This document shows positions 1-8,344 of a stretch of DNA of 37,808 bases, one piece after another. The translations under genes were made by a program, and so were the position numbers. A model generated the notes under the pieces. That model saw only the letters and a list, made by a program, of their open reading frames with translations. It made no database searches and was not told the origin of the DNA. This DNA comes from Treponema sp. (GTDB lineage Bacteria > Spirochaetota > Spirochaetia > Treponematales > Treponemataceae), in NCBI GenBank assembly GCA_024697295.1, contig JAILFZ010000133.1, positions 1 to 37,808 on the forward strand. Reading direction: 5' to 3'. Numbering within the stretch: position 1 is the stretch's first letter; every line of letters starts with the position of its first letter.

Positions 1-3000
1 ACTGGTCTGCCTCACTTTGGTCATTTTATTCCATCAACAATTAAAGACATTATTCCGCGCTATCAGACAATGAAAGGCAAAAGGGTAGACCGCCGTTTTG
101 GCTGGGACTGCCATGGTCTTCCTGTAGAAAACCTGATAGAAAAAGAACTTGGTATTAACTCTAAACACGAAATAGAAGCTTATGGTGTTGCTAATTTTAA
201 CGATAAGTGCCGTGCTTCTGTATTAAAATATACCGGTGAATGGCGCAAGACAATTACCCGTATGGGCCGCTGGGTTGATTTTGATAACGATTACAAAACA
301 ATGAACTCGGACTTTATGGAAACAATCTGGTGGGTTGCAAAATCCCTCTGGAACAAGGGACTGATTTACGAAGGTAAATATATTCTTCCTTATTGTCCAC
401 GCTGTGCTACAGTTCTTTCAACTCATGAACTTGCCCAGGGCTATAAAGAAAAGCAGGACCCTGCAATTACAATCCGCTTTAAGGTAACAAAAGAAGCTCC
501 GGCCTTTTCTGACCCGGATATGGTAAACGGCAAGACCTATTTCCTTGCCTGGACAACTACTCCATGGACTTTGCCTTCTAACCTGGGCCTTTGTATGGGA
601 CCGGAAATCGACTATGTAAAGATTCTCGATAAAGCTTCCGGTGACTTTTATATTCTCGCAGAAAGCCGTCTTGCTTCTTACTATAAGAATGAAGAAGATT
701 ACCAAATTATCTACCGCCGCAAGGGTGCCGACTTTATCGATGCTGAATATGAGCCTCTTTTCCCTTATTTTGCCGGCCTTAAAGATGCAGCTGCCTGTGA
801 AAAAGAAAGCGGCCAGAAGTGCACTAAGGGTGCATTCCGTCTTTTTAATGCAGACTATGTTTCTACCGAAGACGGTACCGGTATTGTTCATATTGCTCCT
901 GCTTTTGGTGAAGACGACTCCAAGGTATTTGCCGGAAGCGGCGTTCCTTTTGTTGAACCAATTGATGCAGAATGCCGTTTTACTAAAGAAGTCAGTGATT
1001 ATAAAGGCATTTTTGTAAAAGACGCTGATAAAGATATTATGGACCGCCTTAAAAAAGAAGGAAAACTGGTTAAAAGAGAAACTGTAAATCACCAGTATCC
1101 TCACTGCTGGAGGTGTGGTTCTCCTTTGATTTATCGTGGAATCGGTTCCTGGTTTGTAAAGGTTGCCGATCAGCACGAAAGACTTTTAAAGGCAAACTCT
1201 CAGATTAAGTGGCAGCCTGCCCATATTAAGGAAGGTCGTTTTGGCAAGTGGCTTGCCGGCAGCCGTGACTGGGCAATCAGCCGTAACCGCTACTGGGGTA
1301 ACCCGATTCCAATCTGGAGATGTGATGACTGCGGCGAAAAAATCTGTGTCGGCAGCCGTGCAGAGCTTAAAGAATTAAGCGGAGTTGAACTTAAAGACCT
1401 TCATAAACAGTTTGTAGATGAAGTTACTATTAAGTGTAAATGCGGCGGAACCATGCACCGTATTCCGGAAGTATTTGACTGCTGGTTTGAATCAGGTTCC
1501 ATGCCTTATGCCCAGAACCATTATCCTTTTGAAAATAAAGAATACTTTGAAAAGCATTTTCCAGCTGACTTTATTTCTGAAGGTCTGGACCAGACAAGAG
1601 GCTGGTTCTATACCCTTACAATTCTTGCAGCAGAACTTTTTGACAAGCCTGCCTTTAAAAACTGTATAGTAAACGGTCTTGTACTTGCAGAAGACGGCCG
1701 TAAGATGTCTAAGTCACTTAAAAACTATACTGACCCGGTAGAAGCAATTAATAAGTTTGGTGCAGATGCAATTCGTCTTTTCTTAACTCATTCTGCTGTT
1801 GTAAAGGCAGATGACCTTCGCTACAGCGATAATGGTGTAAGGGAAATATTAAAGAATATCATTATTCCTCTCTGGTCTGGCTACAACTTCTTTGTAAGCT
1901 ATGCTTCGCTTGAAGGTTATGAATGCACAGGACACGCCTTTGATAAAAAACTTCCTGATAATCCGATGGACAAATGGATTCTTTCTATCTGCCAGAAGAT
2001 GATTAAAAATGTATCAGGCGCTCTGGATGACTACGATTTGAGTTCTGCAATTGACCCTCTCGTTGACTTTATTGACCAGCTCAACAACTGGTATATCAGG
2101 CGTTCAAGAAAGCGTTTTTCAAAAGAAGCAGAAAGAAATGACAAAATCCAGGCCTTTGAGACTCTCTATCTGGCCCTTAAAACTTTTGCCAAGTGTGCGG
2201 CTCCATTCATTCCGTTTATTACAGAAACAATGTGGCAGAACCTGCGCCTTTCTGATGACAAGATTTCTGTTCATCTTTGTGACTTCCCGGCATACAATAG
2301 CGGGGTCCGCGATGAAGAACTTGAATTCAAGATGGCTGTAGTTCAGAAAGCTGTTTCTATGGGACATAGCCTGCGAAACCAGTTCAACCTCAAAAACCGC
2401 CAGCCGCTTACTGCTGCAGAACTTGTTACCCGCGATGCTGCTGAACGAAAAGTTCTCGAAAACATGCAGGATACAATCGCCGAAGAACTTAATGTTAAAA
2501 AGGTTATCTTCCACGAAAGGGAAGATGAACTTGTTTCTTATTCTGCAAAGGCAAACTTCCGTACACTCGGCAAGGAACTTGGTCCTAAGATGAAACTTGC
2601 TGCCGGTGTTATCGCAACACTCGACGGAAGTAAAATCTCTGACATTCTGGGCGGCAAAGCTGTTACAATAGATGTTGAAGGTCAGAAAGTTGAACTTAAT
2701 ACTGACAAGATTATTGTTGAACGTACAGAAAAAGAAAACCTCAAGGTTCTTAATGACGGTACAATCACAATTGGTCTTGATACCAAAGTAACCGAAGAAC
2801 TCAAAAAAGAAGGTTATGTACGCGATCTTATCCGCGGTATTCAGAACCTTCGTAAAGAGAAGGGGCTTACTGTTCTTGACAGTATTGTACTCCAGGTTAG
2901 CGGAGATGATGACTTAAAGTCGGCATTTGAAATGTTTGGAGATTTGATCAAGAATTCAACTCTGACAAAGAAACAGGAATGGGTTGATTCAATCAAGGCT

Positions 3001-3057
3001 CCTGCAACAATCGATGCAGACGACAAACAGTGGAGTTTTGCCATTGAAAAAATCTAA
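1..3057 (+). CDS. ileS: Isoleucyl-tRNA synthetase, 5' end cut off by window
   Basis: Charges tRNA-Ile with isoleucine in the cytoplasm (class I synthetase). The reading frame is open from base 1, so the true start lies upstream. The first codons read TGLPHFGHF, the HIGH-type ATP-binding signature. The KMSKS loop (GRKMSKSLKNY) is at about 1696-1728. Cys pairs typical of zinc-binding knuckles occur (CPRC, CWRC, CDDC). The motif GSMPYAQ near 1495 and the long C-terminal region place it, from family knowledge, in the eukaryote-like IleRS group rather than the E. coli-like group. About 1018 codons are visible. A downstream lipoprotein gene starts inside its last codons, suggesting cotranscription. 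The function call is very secure; the subtype is based on motifs only. Confidence 0.97.
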   Translation, partial: TGLPHFGHFIPSTIKDIIPRYQTMKGKRVDRRFGWDCHGLPVENLIEKELGINSKHEIEAYGVANFNDKCRASVLKYTGEWRKTITRMGRWVDFDNDYKTMNSDFMETIWWVAKSLWNKGLIYEGKYILPYCPRCATVLSTHELAQGYKEKQDPAITIRFKVTKEAPAFSDPDMVNGKTYFLAWTTTPWTLPSNLGLCMGPEIDYVKILDKASGDFYILAESRLASYYKNEEDYQIIYRRKGADFIDAEYEPLFPYFAGLKDAAACEKESGQKCTKGAFRLFNADYVSTEDGTGIVHIAPAFGEDDSKVFAGSGVPFVEPIDAECRFTKEVSDYKGIFVKDADKDIMDRLKKEGKLVKRETVNHQYPHCWRCGSPLIYRGIGSWFVKVADQHERLLKANSQIKWQPAHIKEGRFGKWLAGSRDWAISRNRYWGNPIPIWRCDDCGEKICVGSRAELKELSGVELKDLHKQFVDEVTIKCKCGGTMHRIPEVFDCWFESGSMPYAQNHYPFENKEYFEKHFPADFISEGLDQTRGWFYTLTILAAELFDKPAFKNCIVNGLVLAEDGRKMSKSLKNYTDPVEAINKFGADAIRLFLTHSAVVKADDLRYSDNGVREILKNIIIPLWSGYNFFVSYASLEGYECTGHAFDKKLPDNPMDKWILSICQKMIKNVSGALDDYDLSSAIDPLVDFIDQLNNWYIRRSRKRFSKEAERNDKIQAFETLYLALKTFAKCAAPFIPFITETMWQNLRLSDDKISVHLCDFPAYNSGVRDEELEFKMAVVQKAVSMGHSLRNQFNLKNRQPLTAAELVTRDAAERKVLENMQDTIAEELNVKKVIFHEREDELVSYSAKANFRTLGKELGPKMKLAAGVIATLDGSKISDILGGKAVTIDVEGQKVELNTDKIIVERTEKENLKVLNDGTITIGLDTKVTEELKKEGYVRDLIRGIQNLRKEKGLTVLDSIVLQVSGDDDLKSAFEMFGDLIKNSTLTKKQEWVDSIKAPATIDADDKQWSFAIEKI

Positions 3058-3937
3058 AATCTTCTGTGCCGGGATTTTTTTCCTGGCAGAAGCTATTTTA
3101 TTTTTAACTCTTTTGTTTTCATGTAAAAGTGCACCACAGGTAAGCAATGTGGAGAGTCTTGATTTAATCGATCCTGATTCTCCAATGCTTATTTATATTC
3201 CTGTTGAATCTAACAGGGAATTTTTAGCATACGCTTTTGAACAGCTTGCCCAAATCAGCAATGATGATGCCGGAAAGGTCATCAGCAGAACTCAAAATGT
3301 GGCTGTTTCTACTTCTACCGACAGCGGTTCTTATCAGATTGCGCTTAAGGGATCTTATCCTTCAATTGGAATCAAATCAGCTCTTTCAGAAAAGAATGGT
3401 TTTAGTCCAAAGATTTCAACTGCAACAACAGTTCCATATCCGCTTTTTGATAACTCTAAGAAAAAAATTCAGGTAACAAGTCCGGATAATTCAATTCTGG
3501 GAATTTCTCAAAATCTTGAATCAATGCTTGTTCGATATGAAGGTCAGATTAAGGTTCTTGCAGAGAATTCTGAAGATGGAAAGACTCATAACCTTCAAGA
3601 ACATGTCTATAATTTTTTGACTGATTGTCCTCAAAACGAAATTAAATTCTATTCAACTGATCCTGCAGGTTTTGTATCTGTCTTTTTGGGAAAAGTATCC
3701 AGCATGGGATTAACTTCTTTGTGCGGAAGCCTGACTAATTCAAAAAAGGCAAACACCTTCGCACTCCGCCTGGAACTTGAACTTGCAAATCCTGCAACAG
3801 CTAAGGCGGTTTGTGCAATGCTCAAACTGGCCCTTTTCCCAGTTCCTGCCAAAATCCAGCAGACAGCAGGTTCAAAAATTATAATTACAGATATATCATT
3901 AACATGGAATAAATTAATCAGACTGATGACAAGATAA
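3044..3937 (+). CDS. Predicted lipoprotein downstream of ileS
   Basis: Unrecognised exported lipoprotein of about 297 residues. I choose the TTG at 3044 because GGAG at 3032-3035 sits 8 nt upstream and the protein then opens with a Lys-Lys-Ser n-region, a hydrophobic stretch and the lipobox LFSC, followed by a Ser/Pro-rich tether. Phe at -2 of the Cys is unusual in E. coli but tolerated by spirochetes. An in-frame ATG at 2984 exists but lies deep inside ileS. The mature part has no motif I can assign. It overlaps the ileS stop by 14 nt, so translation is probably coupled. From memory, T. pallidum also has an outer-membrane-associated lipoprotein gene (tp0453) right after ileS, so this may be a counterpart; I cannot test that here. 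Confidence 0.8.
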   Translation: MKKSKIFCAGIFFLAEAILFLTLLFSCKSAPQVSNVESLDLIDPDSPMLIYIPVESNREFLAYAFEQLAQISNDDAGKVISRTQNVAVSTSTDSGSYQIALKGSYPSIGIKSALSEKNGFSPKISTATTVPYPLFDNSKKKIQVTSPDNSILGISQNLESMLVRYEGQIKVLAENSEDGKTHNLQEHVYNFLTDCPQNEIKFYSTDPAGFVSVFLGKVSSMGLTSLCGSLTNSKKANTFALRLELELANPATAKAVCAMLKLALFPVPAKIQQTAGSKIIITDISLTWNKLIRLMTR

Positions 3938-3949
3938 AAGGAGACAGAC

Positions 3950-4987
3950 ATGCACAGCAACGAAAAAATTATTCTTAAAGCCGAAGATCTGGACGGTTAT
4001 CTTTTACCAAAAGATGTTGAAGATATCAGCCTTCTTAAAACAATGTATGATGAAACGTTAAAACATTTTGAAGCTCAGGATAAAGATAAAATTGTTCAGA
4101 GTTTTGACAAAATGGGTCACGAACTCCAGAGAATCTGTGCAGAAAATCCTAATATCAAGGTTTTTTCTTTTGAAACAGATGAAGGAAGCCATGCAGAAGC
4201 AAGCCGCGTAATTTCAAAACTACGTGACATAGAAACCGGCCACCAGGAATTTATTTATTACGTTCAGCGTGCATACGAAATGCTTTTCCGCCTGGCTTTT
4301 ACTGACCAGCATGAAGACAAAAAAGGTCATATTGTTGTAAAAACTCCTGTAAATATTCCTGTGCAGAACTATGCTGTGCACAAAATCCCTGACATTGATC
4401 ATAAAATTGAAAACTCAGTTATGTGTGTAATGCTTCGCGGCGCTTTGCTGCCGAGTATCATTATGTCAAAAGAAATTGAAGAGTATTCAAGCCATAAATA
4501 TGTAACACCTTTTGCCCTGTTCAAAATCAACCGCGACGACTCAAAGAATGAGTCCAACATGGAATACATCCTTGACCTGAAGAAGTCCTTCTTTAACCTT
4601 GAAGAACTGGACGGTAAAGATTTGATTTTTGCTGACCCGATGAACGCAACAGGCGGTTCCCTCGTAACTGTTGTTAAATATCTTCAGGCTAACGGTGTCA
4701 GACCAAAATCAATCAAGTTCTTTAACGTAATCAGTGCTCTTAAAGGAAGTCTCCGTGTTACACGCGCACTCGAAAACTGTACATGTTACACACTCTGGCT
4801 CGACCCTGTATTGAACAGTAAGGCCTATATTATGCCTGGTCTTGGTGATGCCGGTGACCGCCTTAACGGTTGTGACAAGAAAAACAATCCGCGCAACATT
4901 ATCCGCCTGATTGCTGACTACGGTGCCAACATAAGCGAATTGTACAGAAATCAGCTTGCAAAAATTGAGGCAACAGTCCTTGACTAA
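3950..4987 (+). CDS. upp: Uracil phosphoribosyltransferase-like protein with N-terminal extension
   Basis: Probably converts uracil and PRPP to UMP in pyrimidine salvage. The C-terminal 200 residues carry the type I phosphoribosyltransferase PRPP loop (DPMNATGGS) and the Upp-specific uracil-binding signature [12 protein letters not shown]. Normal Upp proteins are about 208 residues. This one is 345, with about 130 extra N-terminal residues (acidic, helical-looking, no recognised domain). The start ATG at 3950 has AAGGAG about 8 nt upstream. It follows the lipoprotein gene by 12 nt, and the next gene starts inside its 3' end. The family is clear, but the extension means a related regulatory or specialised PRTase is possible. 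Confidence 0.82.
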   Translation: MHSNEKIILKAEDLDGYLLPKDVEDISLLKTMYDETLKHFEAQDKDKIVQSFDKMGHELQRICAENPNIKVFSFETDEGSHAEASRVISKLRDIETGHQEFIYYVQRAYEMLFRLAFTDQHEDKKGHIVVKTPVNIPVQNYAVHKIPDIDHKIENSVMCVMLRGALLPSIIMSKEIEEYSSHKYVTPFALFKINRDDSKNESNMEYILDLKKSFFNLEELDGKDLIFADPMNATGGSLVTVVKYLQANGVRPKSIKFFNVISALKGSLRVTRALENCTCYTLWLDPVLNSKAYIMPGLGDAGDRLNGCDKKNNPRNIIRLIADYGANISELYRNQLAKIEATVLD

Positions 4988-5612
4988 CAAAAAAACTACA
5001 GTTAAAAAAGTATTTTTCTCTTTTCTCTGTTTAGTCACTTTTGCCGCATTATTTGAAATTTCAGGCTGCCAGACAAGCAACGCTTTTAAAGTTCCGGGCG
5101 AAAGTTCAATTATCACAAAGAATATTGCTTCCGAGTATTTTACTATTGCGGAGGGGTATGCGGACTTAAAAAAATACGACAAAGCCGCAGTCTATTACAA
5201 ATACGCAATGAAAAACAAGTCGCTCAGACTGTCTGCTTATTATAAAATGGCCCGCTGTTATGCTCTTGCCAAAGACTATAAAAATGCTACAGAAGCCTAC
5301 GAAAATCTCCTCAAGCTAGATCCGGACAATAAAGAAATAAAACTCTCCCTCGCATATATCCAGGGAATGAGCGGCGATACGGAAAAAGCACTTAAATCCT
5401 ATGAAGCGCTTATGCAGGAATTTCCCGAAGACAGTTCAGTTCTGGTAAATTACATAAATGTTTTGATTTACATTGGACGCATTGAAGATGCAGAAAAGAA
5501 TCTCAAAATCCTTATAGAAAAATTTCCGGATTGTACAGAGATAAAAACTCTTACAGATTCAATAAATTCAGAGATAGATAATCCTGATTCAAATCTTGGC
5601 AAAAAAGAATAG
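4980..5612 (+). CDS. TPR-repeat lipoprotein
   Basis: Predicted lipoprotein of about 210 residues with tetratricopeptide repeats, likely facing the periplasm as a protein-interaction scaffold. The TTG at 4980 is preferred: GAGG at 4967-4970 lies 9 nt upstream, and the product then starts with a Lys-rich n-region, a hydrophobic core and lipobox ISGC. TTG codons at 4956 and 4965 are alternatives. TPR-like pairs of helices are visible (for example [20 protein letters not shown], then [22 protein letters not shown]). It overlaps the upp stop by 8 nt, implying translational coupling. TPR lipoproteins are common in spirochetes, so no specific function can be assigned. Confidence 0.82.
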   Translation: MTNKKTTVKKVFFSFLCLVTFAALFEISGCQTSNAFKVPGESSIITKNIASEYFTIAEGYADLKKYDKAAVYYKYAMKNKSLRLSAYYKMARCYALAKDYKNATEAYENLLKLDPDNKEIKLSLAYIQGMSGDTEKALKSYEALMQEFPEDSSVLVNYINVLIYIGRIEDAEKNLKILIEKFPDCTEIKTLTDSINSEIDNPDSNLGKKE

Positions 5613-5651
5613 AATCTGGAAATGTCAAATCATTTATTCAATTCAACAAGT

Positions 5652-6902
5652 CTAGTTATTGAGAATAAAATTGCGGTATTTTTCCGGATTTACACGGAAT
5701 GCAATAATCGGACTTGTCATGTCGTCAGAAGCGTGTTTCTGTGCCTCTGAAGCTTCGGTCAAAAGCCTTTCTGCGCTGATTAAGCGTTCTGTTCTTGAAG
5801 AAATGCCGATTGTGATGGCTGGCAATCCCTGATCTCGCAAACTTGCTGCAAGGCGCTCAAGAAGGCTTTCTGCATCCTGTAAAGCATCATCGAGTTTAAG
5901 AGCCTTGATCAAAAGGGCATATGAATCAGTTCCATAACGATATGCAGAACCACGCTCATTTACACAGTTTTTAATGCATGCAGCCTGAGCTGAGTCCGGA
6001 TTGTCGTTCTGAATACCTGCGATTCGGACGATTATCAGTGACAAATCCTGTTCCTGACTTGCACTGTGAATAAGTTCTTCTTCGAGGGCAGGAAGAAGGG
6101 CTTCTTCTTCGCTGATTGTTGCTGTAATTATTGGTTTGTCCTGAATTTCTTCATCTGAAGTGTCCTGTTCTTCGGCTTCTTCTGCGGTATAAACTTCGTT
6201 GTCCGAAAAGCTTAGGGAAGTATCTTCTTCATTCGACAAAAAATCTGAAGGTGATGAAATTTCTTCCTGGAGTTCTTCTACAGTTGCATCTTCTTCAACA
6301 GGACCGTTGTCTGATAATGATTCTACTGCCACATTGTCTGTGCGGAACGGATTGTCGTCAAAACTGTCTTTGTGGTTGAATTTGATTACTTTGTCTTTAG
6401 AACATGATCCTTCCGGTTTTGCAAAAATCAAAATTAGAATTGCAATGAGTGTTGCAATAAAAATCAGGATGAATGCGGTTCGTGCGTGATAGAAAAGGGA
6501 AGATGGCTTTACAGTGTAAATCTGTGCTTTAATTACAAGGTTGTTTCCGTTGTTGAGGTTAAAGCTTTTTGTAAAATCCTTTGTATAGTTCTGTGTGTCG
6601 ATTGTGTTTGCTTTAGTTGAAGGGTATGAGTAGAGGGTATTGCCGTTCATAACAAGTTCGAGGCTTGCGTAGTCGTCAAAATCCTTTACGGCCTGCATAA
6701 ATGAATCAGCAAATGCGCTTGAATTATAATCATATTTATTTGCTATAACTTCTGTTTTTTTTGCAAGTGAATCAAATAAAACCTGTGCCTGTGAGGGACC
6801 TGCTTTTTTATCTGTAACAATTCCGGTAACAAAATAAATAACCGAAATCAATAAAACTGCGCCGATTAAAACTGAAACTATATTAAAACTTCTCTTTGTC
6901 AT
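5652..6902 (-). CDS. Membrane protein with degenerate GGDEF-like domain
   Basis: Protein of 416 residues. A transmembrane segment at about 8-27 is followed by an extracytoplasmic domain (30-138), a second membrane segment (about 142-161), a very acidic Ser/Glu linker (165-270), and a C-terminal domain (about 283-416). The last part follows the GGDEF fold pattern: strand LSLIIVRIAG, then YRYGTDSYALLI where active enzymes have RxGGDEFxxLL, then AITIGIS, then a final helix with AQKHA. The catalytic GG(D/E)EF is replaced by GTDSY (324-328, bases 5919-5933), so cyclase activity is unlikely; it may bind nucleotide or act as a scaffold. It is the last gene of the minus-strand operon, with its ATG overlapping the upstream gene by 4 nt. 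Confidence 0.75.
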   Translation of the reverse strand: MTKRSFNIVSVLIGAVLLISVIYFVTGIVTDKKAGPSQAQVLFDSLAKKTEVIANKYDYNSSAFADSFMQAVKDFDDYASLELVMNGNTLYSYPSTKANTIDTQNYTKDFTKSFNLNNGNNLVIKAQIYTVKPSSLFYHARTAFILIFIATLIAILILIFAKPEGSCSKDKVIKFNHKDSFDDNPFRTDNVAVESLSDNGPVEEDATVEELQEEISSPSDFLSNEEDTSLSFSDNEVYTAEEAEEQDTSDEEIQDKPIITATISEEEALLPALEEELIHSASQEQDLSLIIVRIAGIQNDNPDSAQAACIKNCVNERGSAYRYGTDSYALLIKALKLDDALQDAESLLERLAASLRDQGLPAITIGISSRTERLISAERLLTEASEAQKHASDDMTSPIIAFRVNPEKYRNFILNN

Positions 6903-8344
6903 GATATTTTAGTATACCCTAGAGTTTTAGTCAGTGCAAGTTCATAACTTTGTGTTACAGAAGCATTTTTCTGGTACCAGGCCATAAGCGGTAAAAGTAT
7001 ATAACTTTCGGGATTTTTTATCGCCGTGAATAAATCTTTGTCCAGAGAATTCAACAATTCATTCAAATAATTTAAAAAGTTTTCATAATCAAAAAAATGA
7101 ATTTTTATTGTCTGCCCTGGAGAGGGGTTTTCTAAATAAATTTCAAGGCTTTTTTTATATGAATCAAGAATTTCGTTTGTAAACTGATTCTTTTTAAGTT
7201 CAACAAGGGGTGTGCGGAACATCAGCTGACAGAATTTACTTTCTTTATTCTGTAATTTTGTCTGATTAATTGAATACAATTTTTCAAGGTAGGTACCTTT
7301 TGCGTAGGGCTTTCCGTCAAGATAACTGAAGTCCGCCCCAAAGAATTTTATTTTTGAAAAACCAAGTTTGAAGGCAAGGTCACAGGCGGCAATCGTAACT
7401 GTTCCTGTTCCGCTCTGGAGGGAAACAAATGAATTTTGGAAGAGGTTTGCAAGTTGTGCAAGCGGATGATTGCTTGCAAAAAAGAAAAACCTGTTTCCTG
7501 TTTCAATTACTTTTTTTACGCAGCTGTGCTCACAGCACAAATCAAAGGCAAAAATTGTCTTTTTATCAGGTGTCAGGTTATTCAAAAAGTGATTTCTCGA
7601 AACTGCCTGGCCGTCGAGGCTTATAACTATATTTGGGTTGATATTGTTTTGCAAAAGAACCGGATAAGTCGTATCGGTTGCAATTATAAAATAACCGCCG
7701 CATTTAAGTTCGTTTATAGACTTATCGAGGGTAGGTCCTGCTGCAATTATGGCGCAGTTTTTTGAGGTGTCTGCAAAATCGTTGAGGCAAAAACTATTTA
7801 AGTTTTTGCAGACGGCAAGGTTTTTGAAAATATTTTTCTGCCATATTTTACCAAAAGCCCGCTGTACGGAGTAATCCGCCATCACAGTTTGAACTGCCTT
7901 TTTTACGATTGTCTCGATTATACTTGCACTCTGAGAAAATATGTTCTGCCAGGACCGTAAAAAGGCAAGATTAATTGTTGAATAAACCGGTGCGATAAAG
8001 TTTTTTATTATTGTTTCAAAAAGATTTTCTATCGTACAAAAAATTACATTCGGATTTTCAGAAAGTTCTTTGCATTGTTCAATTTGAATAAGATAATCAA
8101 AGTCTTGGCTTGAGTTTTCTACGACAATTATTTTGCGCTCTGGGTTTTTATTTAAAAGCGAGGCGATATGATAACCGCCTGCAAGTCCGCCAACAATAAA
8201 AAAGACAAGTTTGTCATCATAATTGTTTGCAAAACTTTCTGCTTCCCGCTCAGGTGCGTACAAAGAGTGGAGTGCAATTTGATTTACTTTTGGAACTGAA
8301 AGATTGTTTTTTGAAGGAACGATTTCTGTATAAAAACTAGCCAT
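6899..8344 (-). CDS. DUF115/MAF-family protein, putative flagellin glycosyltransferase (copy 1)
   Basis: A 481-residue protein of the DUF115 (MptE-like, motility accessory factor) family. The core is visible as NCAIIAAGPTLDKSI (nucleotide-binding AAGPTL at 201-206), then ISLDGQ (241-246), then SGTGTVTIAACDLAFKLGF and FFGADFSY. The N-terminal 180 residues form a separate domain shared with the upstream paralog. In Campylobacter, Helicobacter and Clostridium, MAF proteins transfer nonulosonic-acid sugars to flagellins; that role here is inference. The archaeal MptE reaction (pterin pyrophosphokinase) is less likely given the length and N-terminal domain. Its start overlaps the paralog stop by 8 nt and its stop overlaps the next gene by 4 nt. 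Confidence 0.8.
   Translation of the reverse strand: MASFYTEIVPSKNNLSVPKVNQIALHSLYAPEREAESFANNYDDKLVFFIVGGLAGGYHIASLLNKNPERKIIVVENSSQDFDYLIQIEQCKELSENPNVIFCTIENLFETIIKNFIAPVYSTINLAFLRSWQNIFSQSASIIETIVKKAVQTVMADYSVQRAFGKIWQKNIFKNLAVCKNLNSFCLNDFADTSKNCAIIAAGPTLDKSINELKCGGYFIIATDTTYPVLLQNNINPNIVISLDGQAVSRNHFLNNLTPDKKTIFAFDLCCEHSCVKKVIETGNRFFFFASNHPLAQLANLFQNSFVSLQSGTGTVTIAACDLAFKLGFSKIKFFGADFSYLDGKPYAKGTYLEKLYSINQTKLQNKESKFCQLMFRTPLVELKKNQFTNEILDSYKKSLEIYLENPSPGQTIKIHFFDYENFLNYLNELLNSLDKDLFTAIKNPESYILLPLMAWYQKNASVTQSYELALTKTLGYTKIS

Noticed and set aside
418-1176. Long open frame on the minus strand inside ileS
   Set aside because: It is fully antisense to conserved IleRS sequence, has no ribosome site and an improbable composition; a shadow frame.
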